Assembly: GCA_965644315.1 (NCBI GenBank)
Contig: CBFFRQ010000020.1
Location: 1-64,000, forward strand
Origin: Caecitellus pseudoparvulus
Taxonomy: Eukaryota > Bigyra: Bicosoecida
DNA length: 64,000 bases
Direction of reading: 5' to 3'
A program made the translations under genes and the position numbers. Positions 1-10,300 of this stretch are shown piece by piece (within the stretch, counting starts at the first letter, position 1; each line of letters opens with the position of its first letter). The notes beneath the pieces were generated by a model. That model did not search any database. It was given only the letters and a program-made list of their open reading frames with translations, and was not told the origin of the DNA.

Positions 1-508
1 CCGTTCTGAACGCATGCTCTGGGCGGTACGCATCCCCCGCGTGCACGTCAATCATGCGCTCACCATCCAGAGACAGAAGAAGCCGCACCACTTCAACGTG
101 TCCGCCCCTGCACGCCTCACGAAAAGCCCATTCACAATTGTTTCCGTATCCCGCATGCACGTCAATTTCCCGATCTCCAGTCAGCGCCAGCAGCTCCCGC
201 ACGACATCCAGTCGTCCATAGGTACATGCCTCCTGAAAGGCAACCTCAGGTCTCCTCCAGTACCCGGCATGCACATTGACAGCTTGTCCTCCTTTCAGTG
301 ACAACAACGAGCGCACCACCGCCAGCCGTCCTGCCCTGCAGGCCACGATGAAGCCTGCAGTTGACTCCTCTGCTGACAGCCACTTCAGCCAGCTCATGTC
401 CCCAGGCGGACACCCGCGCATCAAGGCCCGCAGATCAGCAGCATCTCGCGAATCTCTTTTCATCTGATATGGGCTAACACTCCGCTTTCCACCGTTTGCA
501 TTTGCCAT
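1..508 (-). CDS. Ankyrin-repeat protein, 3' part cut off by the window edge
   Basis: The minus strand is open from an ATG at 508 to the window edge. After a short polar N-terminus the protein shows at least three ankyrin-type units of about 40 residues. Each carries an A-C-x-x-G-x-L/H-x-V-V-R-x-L-L-x-L helix pair followed by an x-V-H-A-G-Y/D turn, for example FREACRGGHVEVVRLLLSL. Ankyrin repeats are protein-binding scaffolds, and no catalytic domain is visible in the part present. A second in-frame ATG at 463 is the alternative start, 15 codons inside. Cross-repeat similarity is high (NVHAGY, DVHAGY, DVHAGD), which suggests recent unit duplication. The C-terminus and the total repeat number lie outside the window. 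It could belong to an expanded ankyrin family, which is common in protists. Confidence 0.8.
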   Translation of the reverse strand, partial: MANANGGKRSVSPYQMKRDSRDAADLRALMRGCPPGDMSWLKWLSAEESTAGFIVACRAGRLAVVRSLLSLKGGQAVNVHAGYWRRPEVAFQEACTYGRLDVVRELLALTGDREIDVHAGYGNNCEWAFREACRGGHVEVVRLLLSLDGERMIDVHAGDAYRPEHAFRT

Positions 509-991
509 TGCTTGCTTGTGCGTCTGCGTCAGATTCCGCACGTGACCTTGGTGCGCTGGTGTGCACAGCTCCTGCACAGTAGTGTCACCGGGTGTGGCAA
601 GCCACTGGAGTGGGCTGTTAATTGGCAGAGTGATTGTTTGGGTGCATTGTTTGTGTCAGGGTAGGCTTGATGTTGGCCTCATTTGTGGCGTTTGAGGAGG
701 GGGGCGTGGGTCACAGTGGGGGTGGTGCGCAGGCTGGCCACGCTTGCAACGCGTATGTCTTCTGGCGCATCAACGCGACTCCCACACGGAAATATCGAAT
801 GCAGTGCACACCGGACTGCACTGGAGTTGCTCTGTCTCGACGGGGCTTCAAGTGGGCAGGCATGCTGCTTTGGCGCGAAGCACAAGCCCACCTTCTGCAT
901 TGCGCTCCTCACAAGCATCGTCCAGGCAAACCCAGCTGCAGGACTGGCGCCAGGCGCCACACATGCGCTGCAACCCTCCCAACACAGCATT
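509..991. other. Intergenic, nothing coding recognised
   Basis: This stretch lies between the ankyrin gene start and the stop of the amino-acid transporter, both on the minus strand. It must hold the promoter of the ankyrin gene and the 3' untranslated region of the transporter. I see no credible exon, RNA gene or repeat. The short reading frames here do not resemble known proteins. Confidence 0.5.
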
Positions 992-2980
992 TTACGCCAA
1001 GTGCAGGCCAGCAGAGCCCGCTGTGCCCAGGGCCCCGACGATCAAGCCCAAGACAGCGATGGCCCAGTGTGCAACGTAAGCCCACCGACTCAGGTCCTCC
1101 TTGAACAGCTGCGCGTACATGGCAGGCGGGACGACCACCGAGGCGAAGAACGACAGCACGGAGCCGGCCAGGGCCATGACGAGGCCGAAGTCTGGCACGC
1201 CGATGGCCATGCCCATGACACCCGCCCCCAGCAAGGACCGGACGATGGCCGCCCGCACCCAGGAGGCCCACGAGTCAGGAGCCTCGCCCTCGTCTGCACC
1301 GTCCTTCGTGTCGCCCTCCCCCGGGTGCAAGAGGGACTCCTTCAGTCCCCCCCCGCTGTGGGGGTCCCTGCCCCCCCCTCGCCGCATGCTTGCGGGGGTG
1401 GGCGGCAGGGACGCCGTGCCGGCTGCGAGGGCCCCCAGGTCCATGGACACCGTGGACCAGGCCCTGTCCCGCAGGTCTGCCTGCAGGGTGGATGGGGCGA
1501 CGGAGGAGCTGCCCTCCCGCTCCCACGCTGCGACCTCCTGAGCGTGTCGCGCAGCGACCCACGGCAGGAACGCCCAAAAGCTGCGGCGAGGTCTGGGTCG
1601 TCGGATTGCCATGCGCAGGGGCAGGGGCTCGGTCTTCTGTGGCGCCAGGGCAGGGGAGCGGCCACTGAGCAGGGTACCCGGGCGCACGAGCCCCGAGCTG
1701 CCCTGCGCCGTGGACCCCCGTGTGACGGCAGAGACACTGCCTGTGTCGCCCGGCGACGAGTCTGGACTGAGGGCGAAGGGGGTGCCGTCCTCCAGCGCTG
1801 CCAGGGTGTCCTCAGTCAGGGCGCCGCTGTCCTGGCGGTCATGCCAGGGGGCGGGTCCGGCCCCCCTCCCACCCCCCTTGCGCAGGGCCCAGGGGGGGAG
1901 GGGGCGCACAGTCCACAGGCCACTGGCCTCCAGCAGGTCCTCCAGCACCGCCGACACAGGCACGATGGCCATGGCGAACTTGCAGAGGGTGGAGATGAGG
2001 AGCGCCCACAGAACGGCGGTGGTGAGGGCGCCGTGGGGGAGGTTGAGGCTGATCTCAGGTCGCACGTCGGGGCCGTACATCATGTACCCCGCCGCGGCAG
2101 TGCCGCCGTAAATGACGGTGGTCAGTGCAAAGGCGATGTCCAGGACTCTGGGGAAGGTGCCCCGGTCCTGCATGCTGACGTACACGGAGGGCAGGGAGGG
2201 GTGTCCTCCGAAGCCCACCATCCACAGGCCGATGCTGTAGGCGACGTCGCGGGTGTTGAACCAGCACATGGGGCTGGGTTCCAGCAGGGAGCCCTCTTGC
2301 TCCGGCGCCGTGAAGCCCGAGTACAGCAGCACGCCGACGAGGAAGAAGGAGGTGGCGATGCCGAGCAGGGACAGGTAGGAAAAGACGCTGAGGTCGCGCA
2401 GCCAGGTGGTGGGGGTCATCACCGCCCCCGCCACGAGCAGGGCCAGGTACAGGGGCAGGCTGGGGAAGAGGGCGTGCAGGGATGTGCCGAACACGAGCAT
2501 GTACGAGACGCCGCCGGAAATAGCGCACTCCAGCATGAAGCAGGCGCTGATGACGATGACGCCGGTGCGGCCGAAGGCCTTCTTCGCTGAGGTGGATGAG
2601 GGGAGGGGGTGACGCCGTGCTGTGGCGCGGCACGGCGGTACGCGAAGTCGCACGCACCAATGTCGACATAGTTCCCGCACTCCTCCGGTCCGCCCCCCTT
2701 CTCGATGCAGTCACCCAGCAACTGGGCCGTGTACCGACACACTAAGGCCGTCAGAAGCAGCAAGATAATGCCGTATCCGACACCGGCCTCGCGCAGGGCA
2801 AACGGGTAGCTCAGTATTCTGCGTGGAGCAGGTGGTGGTGGGTGCGGAAATTGCGAGCGCACTCCGAGTGCTTCGCACGCACCCCAGGCCCACGAGGAGG
2901 TTCACTGTGTTGAAGAGGGATGCGCCGAAGTTGGCAGTGCCAATGATGGCACCGCCTGACGACTTTGCGCCCTCCCCCAT
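992..2980 (-). CDS. AAAP-family amino-acid transporter (vacuolar AVT-like), 3 exons
   Basis: Predicted exons are 2883-2980, 2658-2818 and 992-2586, with introns of 64 and 71 nt that both start GTGCGTGCGA. Joined length is 1854 nt, a 617-aa protein. The ATG at 2980 is preceded in frame by TGA, which supports the start. The N-terminus has the AAAP signature: TANFGASLFNTVNLLVGLG, then ILSYPFALREAG, then YVDIAKKAFGRTG after splicing. About ten or eleven hydrophobic spans follow. Between residues about 310 and 525 there is an unusually long hydrophilic, Pro/Ser/Gly-rich insertion, and the last spans follow it (from about residue 530). Such loops occur in fungal and plant AVT1-type transporters, which move neutral amino acids across vacuolar membranes. 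Substrate and membrane are inference. A TTTCGCGC element lies about 270 bp upstream. Confidence 0.85.
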
Positions 2981-3282
2981 GCCCACCGGTCGCTGTCACT
3001 GCTTCCCGAGTTTGCCGCAGGCTGTCGAAGCTCCTCTGCTAGGGCAGAGTGTTGTGCAGCTGCGCAGGCGCCTGGGCCCGCCAGCGGGACTTGCTCGCAG
3101 GCAAGTCGCAGGACAGTGTAGTGATACAGCGGTCTGCGGCATGCACACGCCGTGGGCCGTCCACATGCATGCATTCCGTGCCCGCACCAGCTGGGCCGTG
3201 CTCGCGCTGTCGGGATTTTGTTCGACGGCTTCGAGGGGCGGCTTTGCAGCCGTTTCGCGCACCATGGTCCCCCCCCTGCCCA
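2981..3282. other. Intergenic between two minus-strand transporter genes
   Basis: This holds the promoter of the AAAP transporter and the 3' end of the MFS gene. A TTTCGCGC sequence near 3245-3252, close to the GCGAAACGC element found at other gene starts, is the only notable motif. No exon is supported. Confidence 0.4.
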
Positions 3283-4827
3283 TCAGGCATGGGACCCTCC
3301 CACCAGCCCCTGCAGCTCAATGTCCCCCGTGCCAGCCGTGCCGTCGTCGTCTTCCTGCTGGTCGCCGATGCCGAAAACCGCGGCGCTGGTGGGCACAGGT
3401 GGCCCCACTTCTGCGCCGCTGGCGAGCGACACGTGGGAGCCTTCCCCCTCTGCACCCTCTGCCCGCCCTGCAGACGGCGTTTGGCCACTACCCGCGTCGT
3501 CCACTGTCGCATACCCCGCAGTCTCCCGCCGTGCCAGCGCAATCCGAGTCGCTGCAGCCATGCTCAGACCCAGCCCCACGAACACCTGTGCAACCCACCA
3601 CGCCCGCCGCCCGCCCAGGCTTCTGAACAGCGCACCACCCACAAGGGAGCCGAGGGACACCCCTACACCCCAGTGCACGCCACCCAGCAGGCCCTGCACC
3701 GTGGAGGTGGTGCCGGGCGGTGCGATTTCCGCTGCGAACTGCACGCAGCACGCCCAGCCAATGCCGTACGTGATGCCGTGCAGCAGCTCCGCCGGCATCA
3801 CCGCCCAGGGGTGCACAATGACGGCGTAGATGACGAGGCGGATGCCATAGCACACCAGCGCAGCGACGAGCAGGTTCAGGTGCCCCCAGCGCTTGATGAG
3901 GGCCTCGCTGTAGTAGAAGAGCGGAACTTCGGTTGAGCAGGTCACCGCTAGGGAAATGCCCATGAGGGTCTCATCGCCACCCAGTTCCTCCAGCCAGATG
4001 AAGATGAAATTGGTGATGACTCCCATGAGACACCCCATGCACATGACCATGGCTGCGAAGGTGCCCACGTGCAGCTTCAGCAGTGCGCGCAGTCGTGTGG
4101 CCAACGGCGCCTCGCGTTTGTCAGCCGGCGATGCTTCAGCCGGCGCTGCCGCCGCAGCCTCTGGCGTGTCTGCATGTGGACCAGCCTTGGCTGGGAGGGG
4201 CGGCATGAAGGTCACCGACAGCGCCGCTGCGAGCGTCAGCGCGCCGTACATGAGGAACATATTGCGTTTGCCGATGCCCAGGAAGTTGCCGCTTTGGGCC
4301 GCCCCGACGACAATGGAGGTGAGGCCCCACCCCACCGCCCCGAACAGGCGCAGCTTGCCGTACTGCTCACGCCTGCCTTCTGCGGCCAGGATCTGCACGG
4401 TGTGGCTGTCCATGATGGCGGCGAAGGAGGAGGCCACCAGCTCCGCCACCACCACCATGGCTGCGGTGGCTGGGAAGCTGGACACGCCCAGCAACACCAT
4501 ACGCAGGGCGGCCCCCACCAGCAGCTGCACCAGCATGACAGGCTTGGTGTCGTGCAGCAGGTCAGCCACTGCCCCTGCCATGGGGCCGGAGATGAGCAGC
4601 ATGGCAGGGCGCAGCGCCAGCAGCACGCCTAGCTGCAGCGGCGTCGCCCCCCGCGCTGCGAACCAGACGCTCAGAAAGGGCACGAAGCAAGAACTGGCGC
4701 TGCTCGTGAGGTAGTACGTCAGGGCGATGCGCCCATGCTTGGGGCCCAGGCCGCACCAAGCCGTTCGATACCAGGGCTTGGTCGCCGTCGCCGTCGTTGG
4801 CTCTGCTGGTGGTGAGGTTGGCTGCAT
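3283..4827 (-). CDS. MFS transporter, MFSD6 / MFS_1-like family
   Basis: A single-exon gene of 514 codons from the first ATG at 4827. The frame upstream is closed by TAG and has no other ATG. The protein has about twelve hydrophobic spans. The first begins YYLTSSASSCFVPFLSVWF and is followed by LGVLLALRPAMLLISGPMAG, the pattern of the MFS_1_like/MFSD6 group. The late signature is ELLHGITYGIGWACCVQF, then an APPGTTSTVQGLLGGVHWG segment and GSLVGGALFRSLGGRRAWW. A hydrophilic Ala/Pro/Glu-rich loop follows span six, as usual in MFS proteins. The acidic C-terminal tail of about 80 residues is low complexity and presumably cytoplasmic. Known relatives include bacterial nucleoside/H+ and lactose-type permeases and animal MFSD6. 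The substrate cannot be read from sequence. Confidence 0.8.
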   Translation of the reverse strand: MQPTSPPAEPTTATATKPWYRTAWCGLGPKHGRIALTYYLTSSASSCFVPFLSVWFAARGATPLQLGVLLALRPAMLLISGPMAGAVADLLHDTKPVMLVQLLVGAALRMVLLGVSSFPATAAMVVVAELVASSFAAIMDSHTVQILAAEGRREQYGKLRLFGAVGWGLTSIVVGAAQSGNFLGIGKRNMFLMYGALTLAAALSVTFMPPLPAKAGPHADTPEAAAAAPAEASPADKREAPLATRLRALLKLHVGTFAAMVMCMGCLMGVITNFIFIWLEELGGDETLMGISLAVTCSTEVPLFYYSEALIKRWGHLNLLVAALVCYGIRLVIYAVIVHPWAVMPAELLHGITYGIGWACCVQFAAEIAPPGTTSTVQGLLGGVHWGVGVSLGSLVGGALFRSLGGRRAWWVAQVFVGLGLSMAAATRIALARRETAGYATVDDAGSGQTPSAGRAEGAEGEGSHVSLASGAEVGPPVPTSAAVFGIGDQQEDDDGTAGTGDIELQGLVGGSHA

Positions 4828-5173
4828 GCTGCCAAGTGGAGGTGCGGTATTTGGTTCCTCACCGCTCCGCCAGCGTTGGGCTGCCTGTTCTCCGGTTCGG
4901 AGGAAATCTGAAGGGGTGGCGATTGAGCTAGCCGCACACAATTGAAAGGGTAGTCGGATCTCCAGCTAGATGCATTGGGACCAGGCCATGTTTCGCCGTG
5001 GCTAGGCTGCAGTGTTGGAGAGCGGAGCTCGGAATTTGAGCACTCTTCGTCTTTGACACTTCACCAGCCCACGTCGGCCTGTAGACCGGGCTTCGCACGC
5101 ACACTTGCGAGTTTCCTGCTTTACTTCCCAGAAAACCGGTGAACTCTGGCCCTCGCTCGGTGAAAGGCGTGGT
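4828..5173. promoter_or_regulatory. Divergent intergenic region (MFS / GT41-like)
   Basis: A 346-bp region between two divergent start codons, so it must contain both promoters or a shared bidirectional one. No TATA box or clear motif is seen. Confidence 0.45.
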
Positions 5174-7351
5174 ATGCTGCACAGCGGAGCGATGTTTCTG
5201 CGGAGGTGCGCTGCGTTGGCGTTGGTGGTAGCCTGGTGCAGCGCAGCCTGGACCAACGCCGCAGGACAACAGTCTGATCCCCTGCTTGCATGCCCAAGTC
5301 AGACACACGGCTCGCCAACGGCGTGTGCTCAGTACCTGTTTCAGCAAGGCGGCGCCCTTCGCCACTCGCCGCAGGCGGCCCTGGCAGCGGTGCGGTGTGC
5401 AGCCCACCTGCACCTCGCAGGGGCTGACGAGGTCTTCCTTGCCGCCGAGCTGAATGCGGCAGCACAAGCCATGCAATTGAGTGAGGTGGACATTGCGGCG
5501 GAGCACCTGGGCAGGCTGCGGGTCGGCATCGGAGCCGCCTTGCACCGGGCCGGTGAGTGCGAAGCAGCCTCGCCACGCCACTGTGACGACTGGCCGAGCA
5601 GGGCGTTTCCTCAAGCTTCTGTGACCGCCGCGAGGGGCGTGCAGATACCCAGCACATCAAACTCACTTGTGGACGTCATGTGTGACTGGGCATGGAACTC
5701 TGCGCAGCTCGCTCTGCTCCCGGGGGCTGGGGCTGTTGCGAAGGACGCACGGTCGGCTGCGAAGTGGCTGCTTGCAGGGGCCGACTTGCAGGGGGCGGGC
5801 GGGAATCACACTTGGTGTCGAGGGATAGGGAAAGTCGAGACGGTTGCCCTTGTTCTGTGGGTGGCGCGGGAGGAGCTGCGGTTTGGGGCAGAGCGGGAGC
5901 TGCGCGTGTGGCTCGCTCCCCGCGTTCTCGCAGCCGCGACCTCTGCCTTGGCCAGCAAGCGACCGCCCCCCATCTCGTGCTTTGACGCACGACACACTGC
6001 ACTACAACCCATCACATTCCTCGCTCTCTGTCTGGCTACCGGTGCGGCGTCTGTTCCGTGGGCAGGGCAGCAATGGTGGCGACGGGCTCTGCCGCTCCAC
6101 GCCAAGTCACCCCAGCGCCTGCGCCTCTTGTGGCTGTCGCCAGACCTGCACGAGGGGCACCCGTATGGAATCCAAGTGAAAGGCATGCTAGAGGAGCTGC
6201 AGGCCCCAAGCAGTGCCATGCAGCACGTCTTGGTGTCCCCAATCGCCCTGCAGCAGCCGCTGAGGGCCGACGTGCAGTTCCTGCCCGATGGAGTCAGGGA
6301 GGCCAGTCGCATGCTGGCCCAGGCACAAGCAGACATCCTCATGGATGGCCAGGGCGCTGTGGCGGCTGCTCGTCCGGGCGTGCTGCATCGTCGAGCAGTG
6401 GCGGCAGTGCACGTTGCTGCTGTTGCATTGACCACAACGTCGGGCGTCGCCAACACACACTTCGCTTGGAGCTGTCCCTACCTCGTGCCGGCAGAGTTCG
6501 CGTGGCACTTTGCAGAGCAACAGCTGTACTTGCCTGCAGCGCCACACTTCCTGTACCCCAGTGCGCTCGTCTCCAGTGCACTGCAGGCTCCCCAACCACC
6601 GCACCAAGCCACGGCGCCTCAGCACCCTCACATTCGCCTCGTTCTCGCCCCGTTCAAACACCGAAAGCTCACCTTGCAAGCGCTGCAGCTGTGGGTGTCA
6701 AGTGTCCTGCGTTTGCCCAACACAGCCATTGCGTTCACGTGCTCCCAGGCGCATGCAAGCGCCTTGCGACGAGTTTCCGCTGCGTTGGGGCTGCACCCCC
6801 GCAGGCTGCGCTGGCTGCCGCACCTGCCCAAGGCGCGGCACATGCAGCGCCTGAAGCGCGTGGACCTGCAACTGGACCACTTCAACATGGGCCACACGAC
6901 TGCGCTGGATGCGCTGCTGTCAGGGACCCCCATCGCCACGGTGGTGGACGACCACGTAGGGCAGCGCGTGCCGGCGGCCGCCCTGGCCGCCACCCTGCCT
7001 GCTCGCCTTCGCCCTGGCGTCGTCACGCGCAGCCAGCGCAGCATGGCCCGCTCCCTTTCGGACATACTCTCGTGTCCCACCTGCCCAGTGGCCATTCGCC
7101 GGCGCCTCGCCAGTGCAGTGTCGGCGTTTTGGCGAAGCAGGCAGCTCGGCAGCGCCGCCGCCCTGAGTCTGCGTGCAGCCTCTGACGTCTCCCGCATGCT
7201 TGCCCTGGCGCCACGCAGTGACGCAACTCTTCACAAGTGCGACGTGTGGCGCAGCCAAGGCGTGGGCCAGGCGGGGGGCGCCTGCCAGGCGCCGTTTCCG
7301 CACGTGTTACCAGCCATGCACCGGCACGCAGCGCGCTTGCATTTAGAATGA
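5174..7351 (+). CDS. GT41 (O-GlcNAc transferase-like) glycosyltransferase with signal peptide
   Basis: A single-exon gene, 725 aa from ATG 5174; ATG 5192 is an alternative that puts the signal peptide (MFLRRCAALALVVAWCSAAW) at the very N-terminus. The C-terminal half, residues about 315-605, follows the GT41 fold: LLWLSPDLHEGHPYG matches the first catalytic-lobe motif with its histidine, then ADILMDGQG and LRLPNTAIAFT, with APFKHRKLT at the position of the UDP-binding lysine. DLQLDHFNMGHTTALDALL then matches the family's D-x-x-x-D-x-x-x-x-x-G-H-T-T-x-x-D-x-L nucleotide-sugar site. The N-terminal half is alanine-rich and helical but lacks clear TPR consensus. Classical OGT and SPINDLY are nucleo-cytoplasmic; a signal peptide implies a secretory-pathway enzyme, as in bacterial or EOGT-like cases. 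The donor sugar (GlcNAc or fucose) is unknown. Confidence 0.75.
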   Translation: MLHSGAMFLRRCAALALVVAWCSAAWTNAAGQQSDPLLACPSQTHGSPTACAQYLFQQGGALRHSPQAALAAVRCAAHLHLAGADEVFLAAELNAAAQAMQLSEVDIAAEHLGRLRVGIGAALHRAGECEAASPRHCDDWPSRAFPQASVTAARGVQIPSTSNSLVDVMCDWAWNSAQLALLPGAGAVAKDARSAAKWLLAGADLQGAGGNHTWCRGIGKVETVALVLWVAREELRFGAERELRVWLAPRVLAAATSALASKRPPPISCFDARHTALQPITFLALCLATGAASVPWAGQQWWRRALPLHAKSPQRLRLLWLSPDLHEGHPYGIQVKGMLEELQAPSSAMQHVLVSPIALQQPLRADVQFLPDGVREASRMLAQAQADILMDGQGAVAAARPGVLHRRAVAAVHVAAVALTTTSGVANTHFAWSCPYLVPAEFAWHFAEQQLYLPAAPHFLYPSALVSSALQAPQPPHQATAPQHPHIRLVLAPFKHRKLTLQALQLWVSSVLRLPNTAIAFTCSQAHASALRRVSAALGLHPRRLRWLPHLPKARHMQRLKRVDLQLDHFNMGHTTALDALLSGTPIATVVDDHVGQRVPAAALAATLPARLRPGVVTRSQRSMARSLSDILSCPTCPVAIRRRLASAVSAFWRSRQLGSAAALSLRAASDVSRMLALAPRSDATLHKCDVWRSQGVGQAGGACQAPFPHVLPAMHRHAARLHLE

Positions 7352-7376
7352 GACACGGAACGTGCAAGCGTGGAGG

Positions 7377-10300
7377 TCACTGCTTGCCCTCGCTGCGGGC
7401 GCTGTCTGCGCCAGCGGCAGTCATGAACGTCCCTCGTGGACTGCCGGCCTGTACTTTCACAGGGGCCGGTGCGATGGGCGCATCAGGCTCGCTCAGGACG
7501 CCGGGCGCTGGGGCGAGCGTGCCCTGCCCCGCCTCTGCCGACAGACCCGACAGCGCAGAGGACTGAGGTCGATCAGGGGGCGGGCTGTCCGCCGTGCGCG
7601 AGGCGGCGCCGGCATCTGCCACTGTGGGCGGGGCGGGGGACGGAGCAGCCTCGCGCACGCCCACGGATGAGACTGTGCTGGCTGGGCGGCTGGCACGCAC
7701 GCTGGCGCTGGACGGCACGACACGCGCCCGGGGCTCCTCCGGCACGCCTTCACTGGCGCTGCTGTGCCCTGTCGCGGGGCGGGAGAGGCCAGAGCCCGGC
7801 TGGGGCTGGCTGGGAGAGGAGGTGCTGGCGCGAGGGGGGGTGTCAGGGCGTTCCCCGCCCCCCTCCTCGCCCTGTGCTCTGGAGGCAGCAGCGGAAGGGC
7901 CACGCCCGCCCTCCGTGGATGCCTCCCACGACGACGAGGCACTGTCCGCAGTCGGCCGCTCGCCTTCAGCGTCAGGCAGCGGCGAGTCCGGGCACGGGGC
8001 AGACGCGCCCTCGCCTGCCTCCCCAGCGGACTCCCCGCTCTGCACGGGGCTGAAACGTGCGCCGCTTCCAGCATCTGCACCATCAGCTGCCTTGCCCCCT
8101 CCCTCCCGGCTGCGTGCCGATCCCAGCGCGGCCGCCTGCGCTGCGATGGAAGCTGCCACGGCCTGGGCGGCAGCGGTGGCGGCGTCGATGTTGGCTTGCA
8201 CCGTCTGCGGCGGCGGCAGGGACGGCGTGACGGGGGAGGTGGGCAGGGGCGTCCCCTCTGCCGCCTTGCTGGGCCGCTGCCCCCGTGTGGGGGTGGGCCC
8301 ATGCTGCGGCGCCGGGGCGGGGCGCCGCGGCGCAGGCGACGCCTTACGCCCGCCACCGCCCCTTGCCCGCAGAGGACTCACGCGGCGACGGGCTGCCTTC
8401 CTGCCCTTGCCACCCCGCCGCCGCGCGGGGCTGCGTCGAGCAAATGGCGAGGCAGCCTTGGCCTCTGCGCGGTGCAGGCTGGAGGCACCCACGCGCTGGA
8501 GCGTCTTGACTACCCGCAGAGCTGACTGTGTGGCGCCGGTGAGGTTGGTGAGGGTGGCGCCAAGCTCCCGTGCATGGTCCACGAGCTCCTGCACCTGCTG
8601 TGGGCCAACCGCGGCGGAGGCGGTGTCGGGCTGCGCCAGGCCAGCGGCCATATCCCGGTAGGCCTCCAGCTTGGTCAGGGCATCCGCCACGGCAGGATGC
8701 GTTTCCCGCAGGCTCTTCACCATGGCCCGAGCCATGCGCACGCCGGTACGGGGGCGGCTGCTGGCGGGCGAGGAGCCAGTGGACCGCACTGCACTGCGGG
8801 GCGCTGCCCGCCTGCCGTGCGTCGCGCGAGGGGGGGTGGACGGAGCAGGTGTGGAGCCGGCTGGCGCCGGCGGCGTCGTGGCGCGGGGGGGGGGCTGGTC
8901 ACCCCCTCCGCCCTGGCCCCGGGGGGCGTGGCGCCGCATGTGGCCTCGCATGGCAGCCTGACCGTAGGGACTGGGCCCGGTGCGCCCCCTGCGACGGGCA
9001 GGAGACACGCGGCGGCGGCCGTCGGAGCCCTGGGCGGAGGCGGCCCGCCCACCCGGCGCGGCGATGGGGCTTAGCTTCATGCGCCCGCTGCCGTGCACTT
9101 CCATGGGCTTGCGAGGGGGGGTGGTGGGCACCGCCATGCGCATGTGCGTGGGCAGGGGGCGGCTGCCTGGGGCCGTGGGGGGGGGGAGGTGCCGCGGGCC
9201 GCCCCGCCCCCCCCCCTCCCGAAGGCTCGCCTCCACCGCCTCCAGCCCAAAGTTGTCCAGCGGCACGTGGCCTGGGGTCTTGAGGAAGCGCCTGGCCGTC
9301 TCGTGGCGCGCGGGCTGCGGCAGGGCCGCCAGACGGTGCGTGTCCAGGCCCGCAGCGGAAGGCGCTGCACCTTGCGATGGGACGGGGGCGGTGGTGGCGG
9401 CTGAGGCGTCCTTCCCTCGCCGGGCGCCTTCCGCTGGGGTAGGCAGCAGGCGCATGTGGACTCGGGGGGACCCCGTGCGACCCCCCTCGCCGGCGTGCGA
9501 CACCCCCCCCTCGGCGCCCGCCTCCGGTGCAGCCCAAGCCAGGCGACTAGCAAAGGAAGGCGCCGGGATGCGGCTGCCCCGTCCGTAGCGGGCATGTGCC
9601 AGTGAGGAGGGGGACGTCACGCCGGCCGAGCTTGGCACAGTGGCTGCTGGCCGGGCGGCAGGGCTGGTCGCCGCCGCCGACTCCGACGCGGCTGCGGGGC
9701 GCTGGGGGGTGTCGGCGCCAGAGGGTGCGGCGGCGTGGCGCTTGGGGCTGGCCCGGGCACGGCGGACAGACGGCAGGGCAGAGGCGGCAGGGGCGGCGGC
9801 GGGTGCCAGCCCCGACCCTGCAGCCGTTAAGTTGCCGCGCCGCGCCTCCTCGCGCCGGACGTGGGCCCACGCCTTGCGGTCCAGGGCCCACACCTCCACT
9901 GGGCGAGAGGGCAGCTTGCGCACTGGCGCAGGCGCAGGTGCAGGTGCAGGTGCAGGTGTAGGTGCTGCCTTGCTCTCGCCTGGCTCTTCATCGTCACTGT
10001 CTGACCAGGCGTCGCTCCCACTGTCACCACCAGCCTTCGCTTCGCCTGCAGGGACCGGCGAGCTCTCAGCACTGGTGCCGCCACTGGCGCGGGGGGCAGC
10101 TTCCTCGCTTGGCTGAGTGGGCGGGGTGGGCAGCCCGAGGGATCGGGCTGCCAGCTTGGCCAGCAGGGGGCCAGCCGTGGCGGCGGCGGGGGGGGGGGGC
10201 TTGGGCCGCCGCCCCATGCGGAGGGCGTGTGGCGTCGCCGCCTCTGACAGCTGCACGCCCCGCCACACGAAGACGAGGGTGTCCTTGCTCACCCGCAGCG

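Noticed and set aside
683-2590. 635-codon plus-strand frame opposite the amino-acid transporter
   Set aside because: It is arginine/glycine/proline-rich shadow translation of the transporter gene, which has clear transmembrane spans and family motifs on the minus strand.
4939-4941. TTG start for the MFS transporter, and similar non-ATG starts for the GT41, SDR and giant genes
   Set aside because: Eukaryotic nuclear genes normally use ATG. Good in-frame ATG codons or upstream exons exist in every case.
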